The notes beneath the pieces were generated by a model that was not told where the DNA came from, ran no database searches, and saw nothing but the letters and a program-made list of their open reading frames with translations. From Lepidostoma basale (taxonomy: Eukaryota > Arthropoda > Insecta > Trichoptera > Lepidostomatidae): a stretch of DNA of 64,000 bases. The stretch covers positions 620,001-684,000 of the forward strand of contig JAHDVF020001252.1 of the NCBI GenBank assembly GCA_022606425.2, in the 5' to 3' direction. Made by a program: the position numbers and the translations under genes. Positions 37,575-46,960 of the stretch are shown one piece after another (the stretch's first letter is position 1; the number at the start of each line of letters is the position of its first letter).

Positions 37575-37970
37575 TATTTTATTCTCTCCTTCTTCGTCTT
37601 CTCAGTTGTATTCCTCATTTTTGAACATCTTGTAAACTATTGACCATGGCACGCCATGCGCTCCTGTAACCCGTCAGTCTTCAGGCTGCAGCTAATGAGA
37701 GACCAGTCAGATCCCTGATTTGATCGGACCAGCGGCTTGGTGGTCGTCCCTGTGGTCGCCTTCCCTCCACTTTGCCCATGATGATGAGGTTTTCAATGAT
37801 CGAGGTCCTGATCTCTCTGGGATGTGTCAAAAATATTTCAGCACTCTCTGAGAGCACATCCACGAGAGTCTTGCCGTGATGCCCAGCTGGTCAATGATTG
37901 ACTGATTTGTTATTCTTGCCGTCCAGGGTATACGCCTCATTCGTCGCCAGTACCACATCTCGAAAGATTT
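37575..37970 (-). mobile_element. RTE-C-like LINE tail
   Basis: Minus: WRRMRRIPWTARITNQSI, a gap, then MDVLSESAEIFLTHPREIRT, SIIENLIIMGKVEGRRPQGR, PPSRWSDQIRDLTGLSL, and a GAAGACGAAGAAGGAG end. Same RMxRIPWT ... GKVEGRR plan as RTE-C but a distinct subfamily. Confidence 0.75.
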
Positions 37971-38276
37971 TATTATTTGATTCTATTCAAGCAATAAGCA
38001 AATTTTACTCAATGCAAAATTAAGAAATATTCGATTTGAAAATAAACGCGAGTGAATACATTTATGACCATTAACTTTGTGATCAGGTGATCACATATCA
38101 TAAGTCTCCTTTACTTTAATGGATTAATTCATTAATTAAAAAATATATAAAAGCTTAGTTAATAGCGTGATACTTTTAAATAAAATAATTTGATGGCTGT
38201 CAATTAGTCTATGTCGTTTTCGGACAGACAGCAAGCGAATCACCAACCGAAACACTTCGGTGTGGCAGTCGCCTTA

Positions 38277-38639
38277 TGCTTTACCGGTGACGTCAAGTTT
38301 GGTTTCATTTTTCGAACCGTACACGATGGACGAGTGATTTAATTCATACATTATTGAAATCATCTATCAACTTTTTTATAATTGCAAGCGCACTTCTGGT
38401 GTGAAATCAGAAACAGGAATAGATATTTTAATATATGTACATACTTATGTTTTTATACTGAAAGCACTGGTTTATGGATGGTGAAAAACACCATCAAGGA
38501 AGCTAAAGAGAGTTATGCGCTAGAGTTAGATCACCGTAATTAATTATTTGGATAATTAAATTTCTTGATAGTAGTTCACTGTAAATTAAAGAAATATATA
38601 TTCAACATATTTAATGAGAAAGAATATTAAAGGATAAAC
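38277..38639. other. No gene recognised
   Basis: Unique-looking, AT-rich; no feature supported. Confidence 0.45.
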
Positions 38640-39072
38640 GCCGTAAAAATGAGATCACTAAGAAGAATGTGCGGGAAAACGTTGTATGATAGAATACCGA
38701 ACGATGAAATAAGAGAGAAATGTAAGGCAGATGACTGCATCATGGATAAAATTAAACAAGGATCCTTGTGATGGTTTGGACATATGGAACGAATGGATGA
38801 GAGAAGAATGGTTAAAAGTTGTACACAAGCAGCGTGAGTGGATAAAGAAGCCGAGGTCGACCGAGGAAAACATGGCATGACCAATTTAATCAATTATTAA
38901 AAGGCGGCCACATTCGAAGTCAGAATAATCGACGTGCGTGCATGGTACGATGTACGAATGTAGAGGAAGCCCGAGAGGTATGCCAGGATAGAGCATTGTG
39001 GCGATCCGTCCTCTCTGCCTACCCCTCCGGGGAAATGGCGTGATGGTTAGTTAGTTAGTTAGTTAGTTAAGA
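38640..39072 (+). mobile_element. RTE-A copy with UCCG hairpin
   Basis: GATAAACGCCGTAAAAATGA, GATCACTAAGAAGAATGTGC, GGTTTGGACATATGGAACGA, CGTGCGTGCATGGTACGATG, GTAGAGGAAGCCCGAGAGG, GCC-TAC-CCC-TCCG-GGG-AAAT-GGC, then (TTAG)n to 39070. Stops are present (TGA near 38770). Confidence 0.8.
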
Positions 39073-39174
39073 ATATTAAACGTTTTATTAAATCATTTTA
39101 TATAAATTAATGGTTGAAGTAAAATAGGCACTAAGTACAAAAAAAACCGAAGTATGCAGTTGCGTTCTACTACT

Positions 39175-39396
39175 GTTTTTGAAATAGAGGAATACCGAGG
39201 GAAACGTGGCATTATCAATTCAATCGAAGATTAGATGTCGGACAAGTAAAGTGTCGGAGATGTCGACGTGCGTGCGTGACACGTTGTATGAATGTGATAG
39301 AAACGAGAGATGTATGTCACAAAAGAACTGTATGGCGTTTCATTATTTCTGGCTACGGCTTAGGAGAGACGGCGTGATGGTTCGTTAGTTAGTTTC
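39175..39396 (+). mobile_element. RTE-A tail
   Basis: AATAGAGGAATACCGAGGGA, AACGTGGCATTATCAATTC, GTGCGTGCGTGACACGTTG, GAGACGGCGTGATGGTTCGT, TAGTTAG. The hairpin is mutated (TACGGCTTAGGAGAG). Confidence 0.75.
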
Positions 39397-39742
39397 CGTA
39401 CTAACTAACTAACTAACTAACCATCACGCCGTCTCACCGAAGGGGTAGGCAGAAAGAACGGACTGCCACACTTTTCTTTACCGACATATTTCTTTCGCTT
39501 CCTCAACATTCATACATCGTGTCATGCACGCGCGTCGATTTCTCTGACTCCTCACATGGCCGACATTCAATATTTGATTTATTTGATCGTGCCACGTTTT
39601 CCTGGGTCTTCCTCTATTTCTGGTTCCATTTATATCATTAACATATAATTTTTTTACCATTCTTTCTTCATCCTTTCTTTCCATATGTCCAAACCATCTT
39701 AATGATCCTTTCATTATTTTGTTCATGACACCATCGTTATGT
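39397..39742 (-). mobile_element. RTE-A tail, tail-to-tail with its neighbour
   Basis: ACTAACTAACTAACTAACTA, then CCATCACGCCGTCTCACCGA. The frame on minus (39726-39478) reads MNKIMKGSLRWFGHMERKDE, RPRKTWHDQINQILNVGHVR and RACMTRCMNVEEAKEICR. 5'-truncated at 39742. Confidence 0.85.
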
Positions 39743-39796
39743 ACTATAATATTATAAAATTTCTCGAGAACGTCGATTTGACTCGATATAAAATAC

Positions 39797-39932
39797 TTAA
39801 CTAACTAACTAACTAACCATCACGCCGTCTCCCCGAAAGGGTAGGCAGAAAGAATGGACTGTCACACATTTACTGATGCGGCACTCCATCCTTCTCTTTT
39901 CGCCCCGCGGGAGACGCGGTGTGATGGGTTGC
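39797..39932 (-). mobile_element. Inverted-tail LINE composite (copy 2)
   Basis: Minus orientation of the unit at 7683-7798: RTE-A tail (AACTAACTAACTAACTAACC ... CCGAAAGGGTAGGCAG, GACTGTCACAC), joined to ATGCGGCACTCCATCCTTCT, CTTTTCGCCCCGCGGGAGAC, GCGGTGTGATGGGTTG, itself a divergent RTE-A-type tail running the other way. Confidence 0.75.
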
Positions 39933-40783
39933 GAACCTCATCGCCACCAATAGGCATCTCCCGCGCACACTTCGATCGTTAAACATCCACAAAATAAACC
40001 TAAAACAAATAATATAATATACAATGATATAAAATAAAATAACAAAATAATAATAATTTAACACAAAATGATCTTTTTAGATGGTGCACATATTTTCTAT
40101 TTAATTTATGATCCACGAATCCACCGTTTTTTTTTTAATTTAGCACATAATGTAATAACACATAATGTTTTTTTTTCGATGTTGCACATGTTGACATGGA
40201 CGATCCGGACTTTTGTGTTTATTTAATTTATGTTACACGCATCCACCGTTTTTTAAGTTAGCTGTAATTAGGCACTCAACCAGCAAGAACTTTAAAGTAA
40301 TATTGAAAAAAATATTCAAATTGTCAACGGAACAAATGAAAAATTTATTTTTACCCCCGTCAAAATTCTTTATAAAAACGATAAAACTAATATAATTTTA
40401 ACAGCAAAACAGTACAAACGTATTACGTGTCACACTTAACTATTATAAAATACTTATATGACTAGTATTAGTACTATATATTCTAATGAAGTTCGTTGCG
40501 TTTATTAACCATGTGCGGCTGCCTAATTAGTAGCGCAATGGCCGCTTCAGCATTCAGATTAATAAAAATTAATAATTAAAATAAATGACTGTAAATCAAC
40601 GTTTATCCACTTCCTTTTCCGGCTTTTCCTTTAACCAACAGCCATCCAAGGTTCACTTTCGATAATAAAACACATTCACGCTCGCGGAGTTTTGCCGCTA
40701 CAGGCGTGTGGGTGCAACATTATGTTTTCAAAATACCGCATATTTACAGTCCTGATTTTAGCTTTTCTTAACTTAAAACACAC
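39933..40783. repeat. AT-rich, with an imperfect direct repeat
   Basis: TTATGATCCACGAATCCACC GTTTTTT (about 40106-40132) recurs as TTATGTTACACGCATCCACC GTTTTTT (about 40228-40254), each preceded by a TTGCACAT/GTGCACAT-type block. Period about 120 bp, two units. No gene. Confidence 0.5.
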
Positions 40784-41248
40784 CTTATGTATGGAAGCGA
40801 AGCATGGAACTGGCAAAAGAAGGATGAAAGTAGAATAAATGCAGTTGAAATGAGATATCTTAGAAGAATGTGCGGATACTCTGTGTATGATAGAGTGCCG
40901 AATGAAAATATAAGAAGTGAATGCGGTGCGAATGATGGTGTCATGAACAAAATAATGAAAGGATCATTAAGATGGTTTGGACATATGGAAAGAATGAATG
41001 AAGAAAGAGTGGTAAAAAAAATTATATGTTAATGATGTAAATGGAACCAGAAGTAGAGGAAGACCGAGGAAAACGTGGCACGATCAAATAAATCAAATAT
41101 TGAATGTCGGCCATGTGAAGAGTCAGAGAAATCGACACGCGTGCATGACACGATGTATGAATGTTGAGGAAGCGAGAGAAATATGTCAGGAAAGAAAAGT
41201 GTGGCAGTCCATTCTTTCTGCCTACCCCTTCGGGGAGACGGCGTGATG

Positions 41249-41280
<32 letters not shown>

Positions 41281-41282
41281 AC
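40784..41282 (+). pseudogene. RTE-A copy with UUCG hairpin and long (TTAG)n
   Basis: MYGSEAWNWQKKDESRINAV, EMRYLRRMCGYSVYDRVPNE, CGANDGVMNKIMKGSLRWFG; a frameshift near 41025 (AAAAAAA), then RGRPRKTWHDQINQILNVGH and VWQSILSAYPFGETA. CCC-TTCG-GGG hairpin, and about 34 bp of TTAG repeats (41247-41280), the longest tail in the window. Confidence 0.88.
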
Positions 41283-41364
41283 TTAAAACTATAAAAATAT
41301 TAAATAGTCCATTGTTTTGGCCGAAACACTATGATACTTTAATATTATTACTGTTAAAATTCGA

Positions 41365-41600
41365 CGACCTTCGTGGCAGAGTGGTACTCTGACTTCCATA
41401 CCGAAGGTCTCGGGTTCGATTCCCGGCGATGGCAATGTGATTTTCACACTGTATTTGGTCTGGTGTAGAATTTACGTGACAATAAAATGGCGATAGATTG
41501 GCTTCCTATCACATGTCACGAGAATCAATATAATAGCTAAAAAAATCAATTGTATACAGTAATAGGGTTCAAACGACCTGTTGTATACATAAAAAAAAAA
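41365..41600 (+). repeat. SINE-t, full copy
   Basis: tRNA-like head with box A TGGCAGAGTGG (41374-41384) and box B GGTTCGATTCC (41413-41423). Body GTCTGGTGTAGAATTTACGT, ATAGATTGGCTTCCTATCAC; 3' end TTGTATACAGTAATAGGGTT, CAAACGACCTGTTGTATAC, then A-rich. Confidence 0.9.
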
Positions 41601-41639
41601 ATATTAATAATAATAATAAAAATTTAAAACACTGTTTTT

Positions 41640-41785
41640 TTTCTTTAGACAACAGGTTGCTTGAACCAAATTACTGTATACACATTATTTTTACCTATTA
41701 TATTGATGATTTACATGACATGTGATAGGTAGCCAATCTATCGCCATTTTATTGTCACGTGAATTTTACACCAGACCAAACAGTG
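41640..41785 (-). repeat. SINE-t, head-truncated
   Basis: Inverse of the SINE-t 3' end and body (CAACAGGTTGCTTGAACC, AAATTACTGTATACACAT ... TTTTACACCAGACCAAACAG). The tRNA-like head is missing. Tail-to-tail with the 41365 copy. Confidence 0.82.
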
Positions 41786-41829
41786 TTTTTTTTTTCAAAG
41801 AAAAACAGTGTTTTTTCATCAATCACATA

Positions 41830-42016
41830 TCGTGGTTAGTCATAGTAAAAATTAAGTATGCGATATCTGTTGACAATTTTACAAAAAAATATAACAAAGG
41901 TGGGAAAAAACAGTGTTTTTTCATCAATCACTGTTTTTTCCCACCTTTGTTATATTTGTTTGTAAAATTAACAACAGATTTCACACTTTCAATTTTTAGT
42001 ATGACTAACCACACTA
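41830..42016. repeat. Foldback repeat, ~85-bp arms
   Basis: Left TGGTTAGTCATAGTAAAAAT, ACAATTTTACAAAAAAATAT, AACAAAGGTGGGAAAAAACA; right CACTGTTTTTTCCCACCTTT, GTTATATTTGTTTGTAAAAT, TTTTTAGTATGACTAACCAC. The loop is only TTTTTCATCAAT. It lies 60 bp from hammerhead-like motif H2. Confidence 0.85.
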
Positions 42017-42070
42017 ATGCGTTTCTTGCCCTATAAATAGTCAGTCTTTTCATTTGTTACTTTAATTGAT

Positions 42071-42132
42071 TGTAACACCTGATGATGCCAACATCGGTTG
42101 GCGAAACAGCTGTCGCGACACTCTCAGTGAAT
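42071..42132 (+). ncRNA. Hammerhead-like motif H2
   Basis: CTGATGA (42079-42085), stem II GCCAAC-ATCG-GTTGGC (42087-42102), GAAAC (42103-42107), self-complementary ACAGCTGT, GTC (42112-42114). Identical over at least 50 bases to the inverted copy at 61328-61363. Only scattered pairs (C-G, C-G, UG/CA) are possible for stem I next to the core. Confidence 0.6.
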
Positions 42133-42174
42133 AAAAAAAAATTGTGTAAAAAAATATTCATTCACAACACAGAA

Positions 42175-42430
42175 ATCATCATCACCATTAGTCATTAGTC
42201 GCCCAGTGTTGGACATTGGTCTCCCTCCCCGACTTCCACAACTCTCTATCCCTCGGCACTCTGTGCCATTGACCTCCTGCCACTCTTTTGTTCTCATCAT
42301 TAGACCATCTTGCTTGTGGTCTGGCCGGTTCTCAGTCGCCACTCCAGGGTGCGTTTGATCCACCGATCATCCGTTGTCCTCGCTATATGGCCGGCCCAAT
42401 TCCACTTCAACGAAGCTATTTTCCACGCTA
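42175..42430 (-). mobile_element. RTE-D-like LINE tail
   Basis: ATCATCATCACCATTAGTC, the inverse of a (GAT)n end; inward, GTCGCCCAGTGTTGGACATT, GTCTGGCCGGTTCTCAGTCG, TATATGGCCGGCCCAATTCC (inverse of the xWAGHIAR zone). Diverged. Confidence 0.65.
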
Positions 42431-42435
42431 CATCG

Positions 42436-42548
42436 GCAACTTTGAGGAAGCTAGAGAGGTATGTCAAGATAGAGTAGTGTGGCGGTCTATCCTCTCTGAC
42501 TACCCCTGCGGAGAAACGGTGGAATGGTTTGTTGTTGTTGTTGTATAA
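42436..42548 (+). mobile_element. RTE-A' tail
   Basis: EEAREVCQDRVVWRSILSDY PCGETVEWF frame, hairpin CCC-TGCG-GAG, and GTTGTTGTTGTTG end. Directly follows an inverted RTE-D tail. Confidence 0.8.
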
Positions 42549-42799
42549 CTTATTTTCCCTAATATTTTATCCACACAACTTTTATGGACATAGCCCATAT
42601 ATCATATCATTCTCGATGTATCAACAATATTGTATAATTTGTTTATTTAATCTTACTTTGTTTAAGATTTACTAATTGTTTGTAATTTAATATGTAACAA
42701 TAAACTTGTATCTTGTGTGATAGAGAAAACTCTCTGATGATTGTGTCAAATCTAATATTGAGATGAAACTTAATTAATGGGAAAAAAATATTTAGTAGA
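42549..42799. other. AT-rich, no gene
   Basis: TTTACTAATTGTTTGTAATT, TAATATGTAACAATAAACTT resembles 47045-47090 (TTTACCAATTGTTTGTATAT, AATTATGTAACAATAAATA). It is probably another dispersed element linked to the hammerhead-bearing repeats. Confidence 0.45.
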
Positions 42800-42809
42800 A
42801 TTTTTTTTT

Positions 42810-43155
42810 AATGTATATTTAGATAAAAAATCCACTAATTTTGTGTCTACAATCGATATCAGCAGCTCTCTGCTATCGTCTGGTACCTATATCAAATTTT
42901 GCTAGGCTTATCTGGTATATGATATGAATATGGTGGGAGGTTGAAGTTTAACGATTCTATAATATATAATCCATTAGTGTTAGGAGGTCCGAAGAGTATT
43001 ATAAATATTATAATTACTATTGCTGTATTTTTTATTTCATATATAATATAAGCCTAGCAACATTTGATATAGGTACTAGAAAATGGCAGCGAACTGCCGA
43101 AACCGGTTGAATACACAAACATTAGATTTTTACTAAATATTTTCATTTTTGACAT
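42810..43155. repeat. Snapback family 4 with hammerhead-like motifs
   Basis: Arms 42815-42925 and 43045-43150 are inverted copies (GCTAGGCTTATCTGGTATAT / ATATAATATAAGCCTAGCAA; ACCTATATCAAATTTTGC / ATTTGATATAGGTACTAG). Right arm: GGCAG-CGAA-CTGCC (43085-43098), GAAAC, self-complementary ACCGGT, U. Left arm (minus): CAGACGA, AGCAG-AGAG-CTGCT. The U4 position of the core is A in the left arm. Confidence 0.6.
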
Positions 43156-43600
43156 CCTTTGGAGGCGATAAATAATTGAAATTGCCATGCAATGCATAAG
43201 TAGTAAATAAATAAATAAAAATACATCAATATTTATATGGCACATGTTAATTCAGCAAGAAAATATTTTGGAAAGATTAGTCAAATAATAAATTTGCCAT
43301 TTTATATGCAAATATGTGAATTTCGTTGATTTTCCGATACATTTAGGCAAGCATCGTAAAAATGTTATGCAAATGCGTTTCGATTAAATATTAGTTTGGT
43401 GCTGCATCGGTCAGGGATACCATCTTACGAATGTTTTTATGTTATATACGATTTTTGATTTTTCTTTGCTGTATTATCGGGACGAAATAATAATAAAAAA
43501 ATGATATTATTTTGTAACATTTGTTGTATACTATGACTTAATAAATTATAAACAATTTTATTTTATATTTATAAGTAGTAATCTCGATACAGAACCATCC
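43156..43600. other. AT-rich, no gene
   Basis: Nothing supported. Confidence 0.45.
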
Positions 43601-43965
43601 TACGCTTGGTGTCTAGTGTATATTTAATTTCAATATGGGGTTCAAAAGGGTAGTAGGGCTACGATGGGGTATGTTTTGCTGGAAAGAATGCCTCTCCAAA
43701 ATGTCGTAAGGCGCCATGTTGCATTTACAACAGCAACACTACTATCAAGTCCAACTCTCTAGCGTCCATGAGAGATCTTTTTAAAGGCCCCGCGAAACCC
43801 GGGCAATGTGGCACATAAATATTACTTAGTGCCATAGCAGATAGAGAGAGGACGAATGGCGAGCTTCCAGCGCCATAAAACTGGATACACCCAGCTAAGG
43901 GAAGGTAACCCCTACAGAAAATTCTCCAGAGAAGGGAAGGGGATACCACTGAGTTCTGAATTAAA
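43600..43965. repeat. Unclassified GC-richer segment, possibly a LINE 3' UTR
   Basis: Contrasts with its AT-rich surroundings (GGCGAGCTTCCAGCGCCATA, CAGCTAAGGGAAGGTAACCC). No domain in either strand; the minus frame at 43949-43725 is unsupported. It looks like a transposable-element UTR in style, but no second copy is present. Confidence 0.3.
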
Positions 43966-44094
43966 TATATGAAATGTTTCTGTTTTTATTGTGATTATGT
44001 CTAATAGTTTGATTATCTCTACCCCAGCATCACCAGAAGCAAATTGTTTCTTTTTGCAAGCTTTAAAATTAGACTTATTAATGATATATTTTGT

Positions 44095-44170
44095 TTCTTG
44101 AACAATATTTGTTTTTGAATGTACCTATACAAATACTGGATTTTATCCATTACGGGTTAATCGTTAATGA
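44095..44170 (+). repeat. Third copy of the 33632/34107 repeat
   Basis: TTTGAATGTACCTATACAAA, TACTGGATTTTATCCATTAC, GGGTTAATCG matches 34114-34175 (TTTGAATGTATACAAATACT ... GGATTTTATTTACCCATTGC, GGGTTATC). Confidence 0.55.
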
Positions 44171-44469
44171 ATAACAAAATACATACACTGGTGACATAAT
44201 TGATAAATGTAACGTTTTGAAATTAATAAAACTCTTTTTCATATTGTGAAATACTATATAGCGTAAGCACGCTGCTCTCCTGTCCAATGCTCCATAGTGA
44301 TTGGGGAATGCGCAACCCTCGTGATGCCAAAACACCCCCCACGTCTACCCCGCACTTCCCAATCGAACATTATTAATTTTTTCTATGTTCTATATTCTTC
44401 TAATCTGTCAAAACTGATCATATTTCTAAACAATTTTATAATATTTAGTTTGTATCCTATGTATTATAT

Positions 44470-44820
44470 ATAAGGGGGATTAAGGGGGATCCTATTGAAT
44501 CTTCGAGCGGTGCATGGCCATCACCGTGGTGATGGCCATGCTACGCTGGAGGATTGATCTGATCCCAAGTACCTATCCACACCTCCTCGACTTTGGTCTC
44601 CCCTGGAAACTATGCGAAATATTAGAGATCGAGTGTGAATAACCTCGGTGGATAATATTGATGCATAGGCTAACGTGGAAGGACACCTCGCCAACCCGTC
44701 TGGCAAGCGTGGCGTTGTAATGCCAACGACCCCCCGTATGACATGTCATACATGGAGAAGTATGGGGGAGGCCTATGTCCAGCAGTGGATGACAACGGCT
44801 GTTAAAGAAGAAGAAGAATA
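44470..44820 (+). mobile_element. Non-LTR LINE 3' region with (GAA)n end
   Basis: The end reads GEAYVQQWMTTAVKEEEE (GTATGGGGGAGGCCTATGTC, CAGCAGTGGATGACAACGGC, GAAGAAGAAG), an RTE-D-type last segment. Upstream it is non-coding but GC-richer, with the palindrome at 44512-44541. Confidence 0.6.
44512..44541. repeat. Perfect 14-bp palindrome
   Basis: GCATGGCCATCACC-GT-GGTGATGGCCATGC. Two-base spacer, no mismatch. It lies inside a LINE 3' region. Confidence 0.9.
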
Positions 44821-44824
44821 TGTA

Positions 44825-44938
44825 TCTTTATAATATCACTGAGGAAGGACCAGTTGTCCGAAAAATATCTGATATGTATTATAATTTAATTTTTTTAAAG
44901 GTAGTGTTGTATATACAAAGTATATAAAAAAATAAAAA
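44825..44938 (+). ncRNA. Hammerhead-like motif, family 3
   Basis: CTGAGGA (44839-44845), stem II GGAC-CAGTT-GTCC (44847-44859), GAAA, then ATAT-CTG-ATAT as stem III and GTA. Stem II pairs as GGAC/GTCC where 25852 has GGGC/GTCC. The downstream shared tail GGTAGTGTTGTATATACAAA, GTATATAAAAAA follows. Confidence 0.5.
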
Positions 44939-45118
44939 AGACAAATAGAACATTATTTAAATTCAAAATCGGAAATTTGCCGCTGGACACCTTGTATGTG
45001 GAGGTGATGATAGAATGAAACGACACAAAGTCGTCCGACCTTCCACCACGATGATAAGAGAAACATGAAGGAGCCCTGCCTTTAAAACAAATAAGTATGC
45101 AAATCAAATTATTTTTCT

Positions 45119-45358
45119 GTGAAGCAAATGAATAGAAACGAAAGAGCGAGCGACACCCCTGCCCGTCTCGGCAGACGGTCCAACATGGCGTCCGTCGTGT
45201 TTTGTTTTATAACAACCTCGTTGTTATTAATGTGTTATTATTTATTTGTGTCTGTTGGACTGGCCAGCCAATTGACTCCACCAATTGACCGAAAGTCCCG
45301 CCATCTTGGACGTCAGCTGGGGGAGACGAGTCACTCTCCGTTGTTTCGCTTTCGATAA
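45119..45358 (+). other. GC-richer island with an unsupported 79-residue frame
   Basis: The frame contains MASVVFCFITTSLLLMCYYL, a hydrophobic run starting in an AACATGGCG context, with SVGLASQL after it, like a signal anchor. Base composition rises sharply here (CACCCCTGCCCGTCTCGGCA). It could be a first exon, but no good donor or conserved domain is visible. Confidence 0.2.
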
Positions 45359-45524
45359 TCGGGAGAACACAATTGTCTTTAATTATGCATTACAGCAGAG
45401 AACTGTTACCCTACTGACAGAGTACCATATTCTTTTGTATTATGAAATACGTCGAGTCCATCTCAACGGTCTGCAGGATGTTTTCTAACCCTTTTCCGAT
45501 TCATTCATTTAACGCTCCGATTGG

Positions 45525-46290
45525 ATATAATATCTACGATGAGAGATCTCGGGATCATCTATTAGAGTAGGCTGACTTTTGGTACACATATCGAGAGGAT
45601 TTATGGTATTGCACTGAGGATGTTGGGGTTCATCGTCCGGACCGGAAGAGTTTCCAGGGATCCCAATGTGCTCAGAGTCCTATACAACGCATTGGTTCGG
45701 AGCAGACTCGAGAGTGGTTCTGTGATATGGAGTCCTCACGAGGCGAGATATTCCGTTATGCTGGAGAGGGTTCAGAAAAAAATTCTGTCATGTGGGAGTT
45801 AGGTAGTTATCCGTGGCTCTATCCAATGGCATTTCTTTTGGGAATGCTCGGAACCAATTCTCTACAGCTTCGAAGATATGGACATCTAATAACCCATTTC
45901 TTTAGATTAATTAGGGGATACTTCGAGAACTCGGCCGTACTGGAGGATGTTGGTCTTTTTGTCCCCGATAGATATATCCGATAGCAACAGCACAGATTGT
46001 TTTACCTACCGGCCGCCAGAACCAATCTGCCTCTGGTGACACCGGTGGGAAGAGCAATTAGTCTGATGAACGCGGTCTCCTCGGAGATCGACGTCTTTCA
46101 TGTTAGTGAAAGTACGTTCAGGGAACAAATACTCTTGACTTTGGAAAGTATATTGTCTTCCTAATGTCGAACCATCACTTTGTATGTTATAATATCTTAC
46201 CTGTACTCAATAGATGCCTTAAACATTTATGCTGTTTGTAGTGTCTTTTGAGTAAATATACTGATTTGATTTGATTTGATTTATCATGGA
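45525..46290 (+). pseudogene. LINE-E RT ORF tail with complete 3' end
   Basis: MLGFIVRTGRVSRDPNVLRV, LYNALVRSRLESGSVIWSPH, EARYSVMLERVQKKIL; a frameshift near 45785; SYPWLYPMAFLLGMLGTNSL, HLITHFFRLIRGYFENSAVL, GLFVPDRYI; a stop; then TNLPLVTPVGRAISLMNAVS and IDVFHVSEST. The 3' UTR ends ACTGATTTGATTTGATTTGA (46260). The best-delimited LINE-E 3' end. Confidence 0.88.
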
Positions 46291-46379
46291 GGTATTGTAG
46301 TTATGAATTTATTTTCATATTTAAAAACTCAGACCTTTTACGTACGTACGAGTATACTTACTAGTTTCAATCCGTGAAA

Positions 46380-46645
46380 ATTCACAGAAGTAAAGATTTC
46401 CTACCTTTGAAAAACTGTCACATCTCCGTGGTACATAGGGCCTCACGTAACCTTCTCCACCCGACTCTATCGCATGCCTGATACCCAACATCATCAGCAG
46501 TGAGGCCTGCTGCTTTAACCTCATCCTGCAGGGCTCTTCTCTAGGTGGCTTTAGGTCTGCCTCGCTTTTTCTTTTCCCCCATAAGGGACCAGTCTAGTGC
46601 ACCCTGAGCGATGCGTTTTAAGGCATGCGTATTGTGTGCATTTCG
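46380..46645 (-). mobile_element. Non-LTR LINE tail (family I)
   Basis: The minus strand reads THALKRIAQGALDWSLMGEK, RGRPKAT, RRALQDEVKAAGLTADDVGY, then QACDRVGWRRLREALCTTE. GRPK and xxDRxxWRxL are the RTE-type tail features. One stop (TAG) lies inside. Confidence 0.7.
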
Positions 46646-46864
46646 AATTACTTTTGGAGAGAATCGAAGTATTCCTCTCCCACTCTCTTGAATTTGAAAT
46701 ATTATCGTACTCTTTCTTAATGAAATTCGCGTCTTGGCCTATTTATATTATGATTTAAAATAATCACGCATTTTCGCCAACGGAAACCAAAAAAAATCAC
46801 TCGCTTCTATCCTGAAACAAAACTTTATGTAAGTTGTTGACATTAGGTGGTTTGAAAAATCCAT

Positions 46865-46960
46865 TAAAATTGATCAAAACTGCTGTTTGTAACACCTGAT
46901 GATGCCTACATAGGTTGACGAAACAGCTGTCGCGACAAACATATATAAATAAATTGTGAA
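46865..46960 (+). ncRNA. Hammerhead-like motif H3
   Basis: CTGATGA (46896-46902), a decayed stem II (GCCTACATAGGTTGAC, alternative CCTA-CA-TAGG), GAAAC (46920-46924), AGCT, GTC (46929-46931). Sister of H2/H6. Confidence 0.5.

Larger units (their letters stand above)
36837..38276. mobile_element. DNA transposon with ~115-bp inverted repeats, nested LINEs inside
   Basis: Left end GGCTACGGCCACACCGAAGT, GTTTCGGATGGTGACTCGCT, CGCTGTCTGTCCGAAAATGA; the inverted right end is GGCGACTGCCACACCGAAGT, GTTTCGGTTGGTGATTCGCT, TGCTGTCTGTCCGAAAACGA, continuing to about 115 bp with a few mismatches. Flanks are TAA (left) and TTA (right), or TA on both sides if the termini start AGGC. No transposase; the interior holds LINE pieces. 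The termini resemble the MITE at 59639-59795. Confidence 0.75.

Noticed and set aside
39400..39430. CRISPR-like short repeats (TAAC)n
   Set aside because: Uninterrupted LINE tail repeats with no spacers, in a eukaryotic context.
45119..45358. First exon with signal anchor
   Set aside because: Hydrophobic run and start context are suggestive, but there is no donor, no domain and no second line of evidence; kept only as a low-confidence note.
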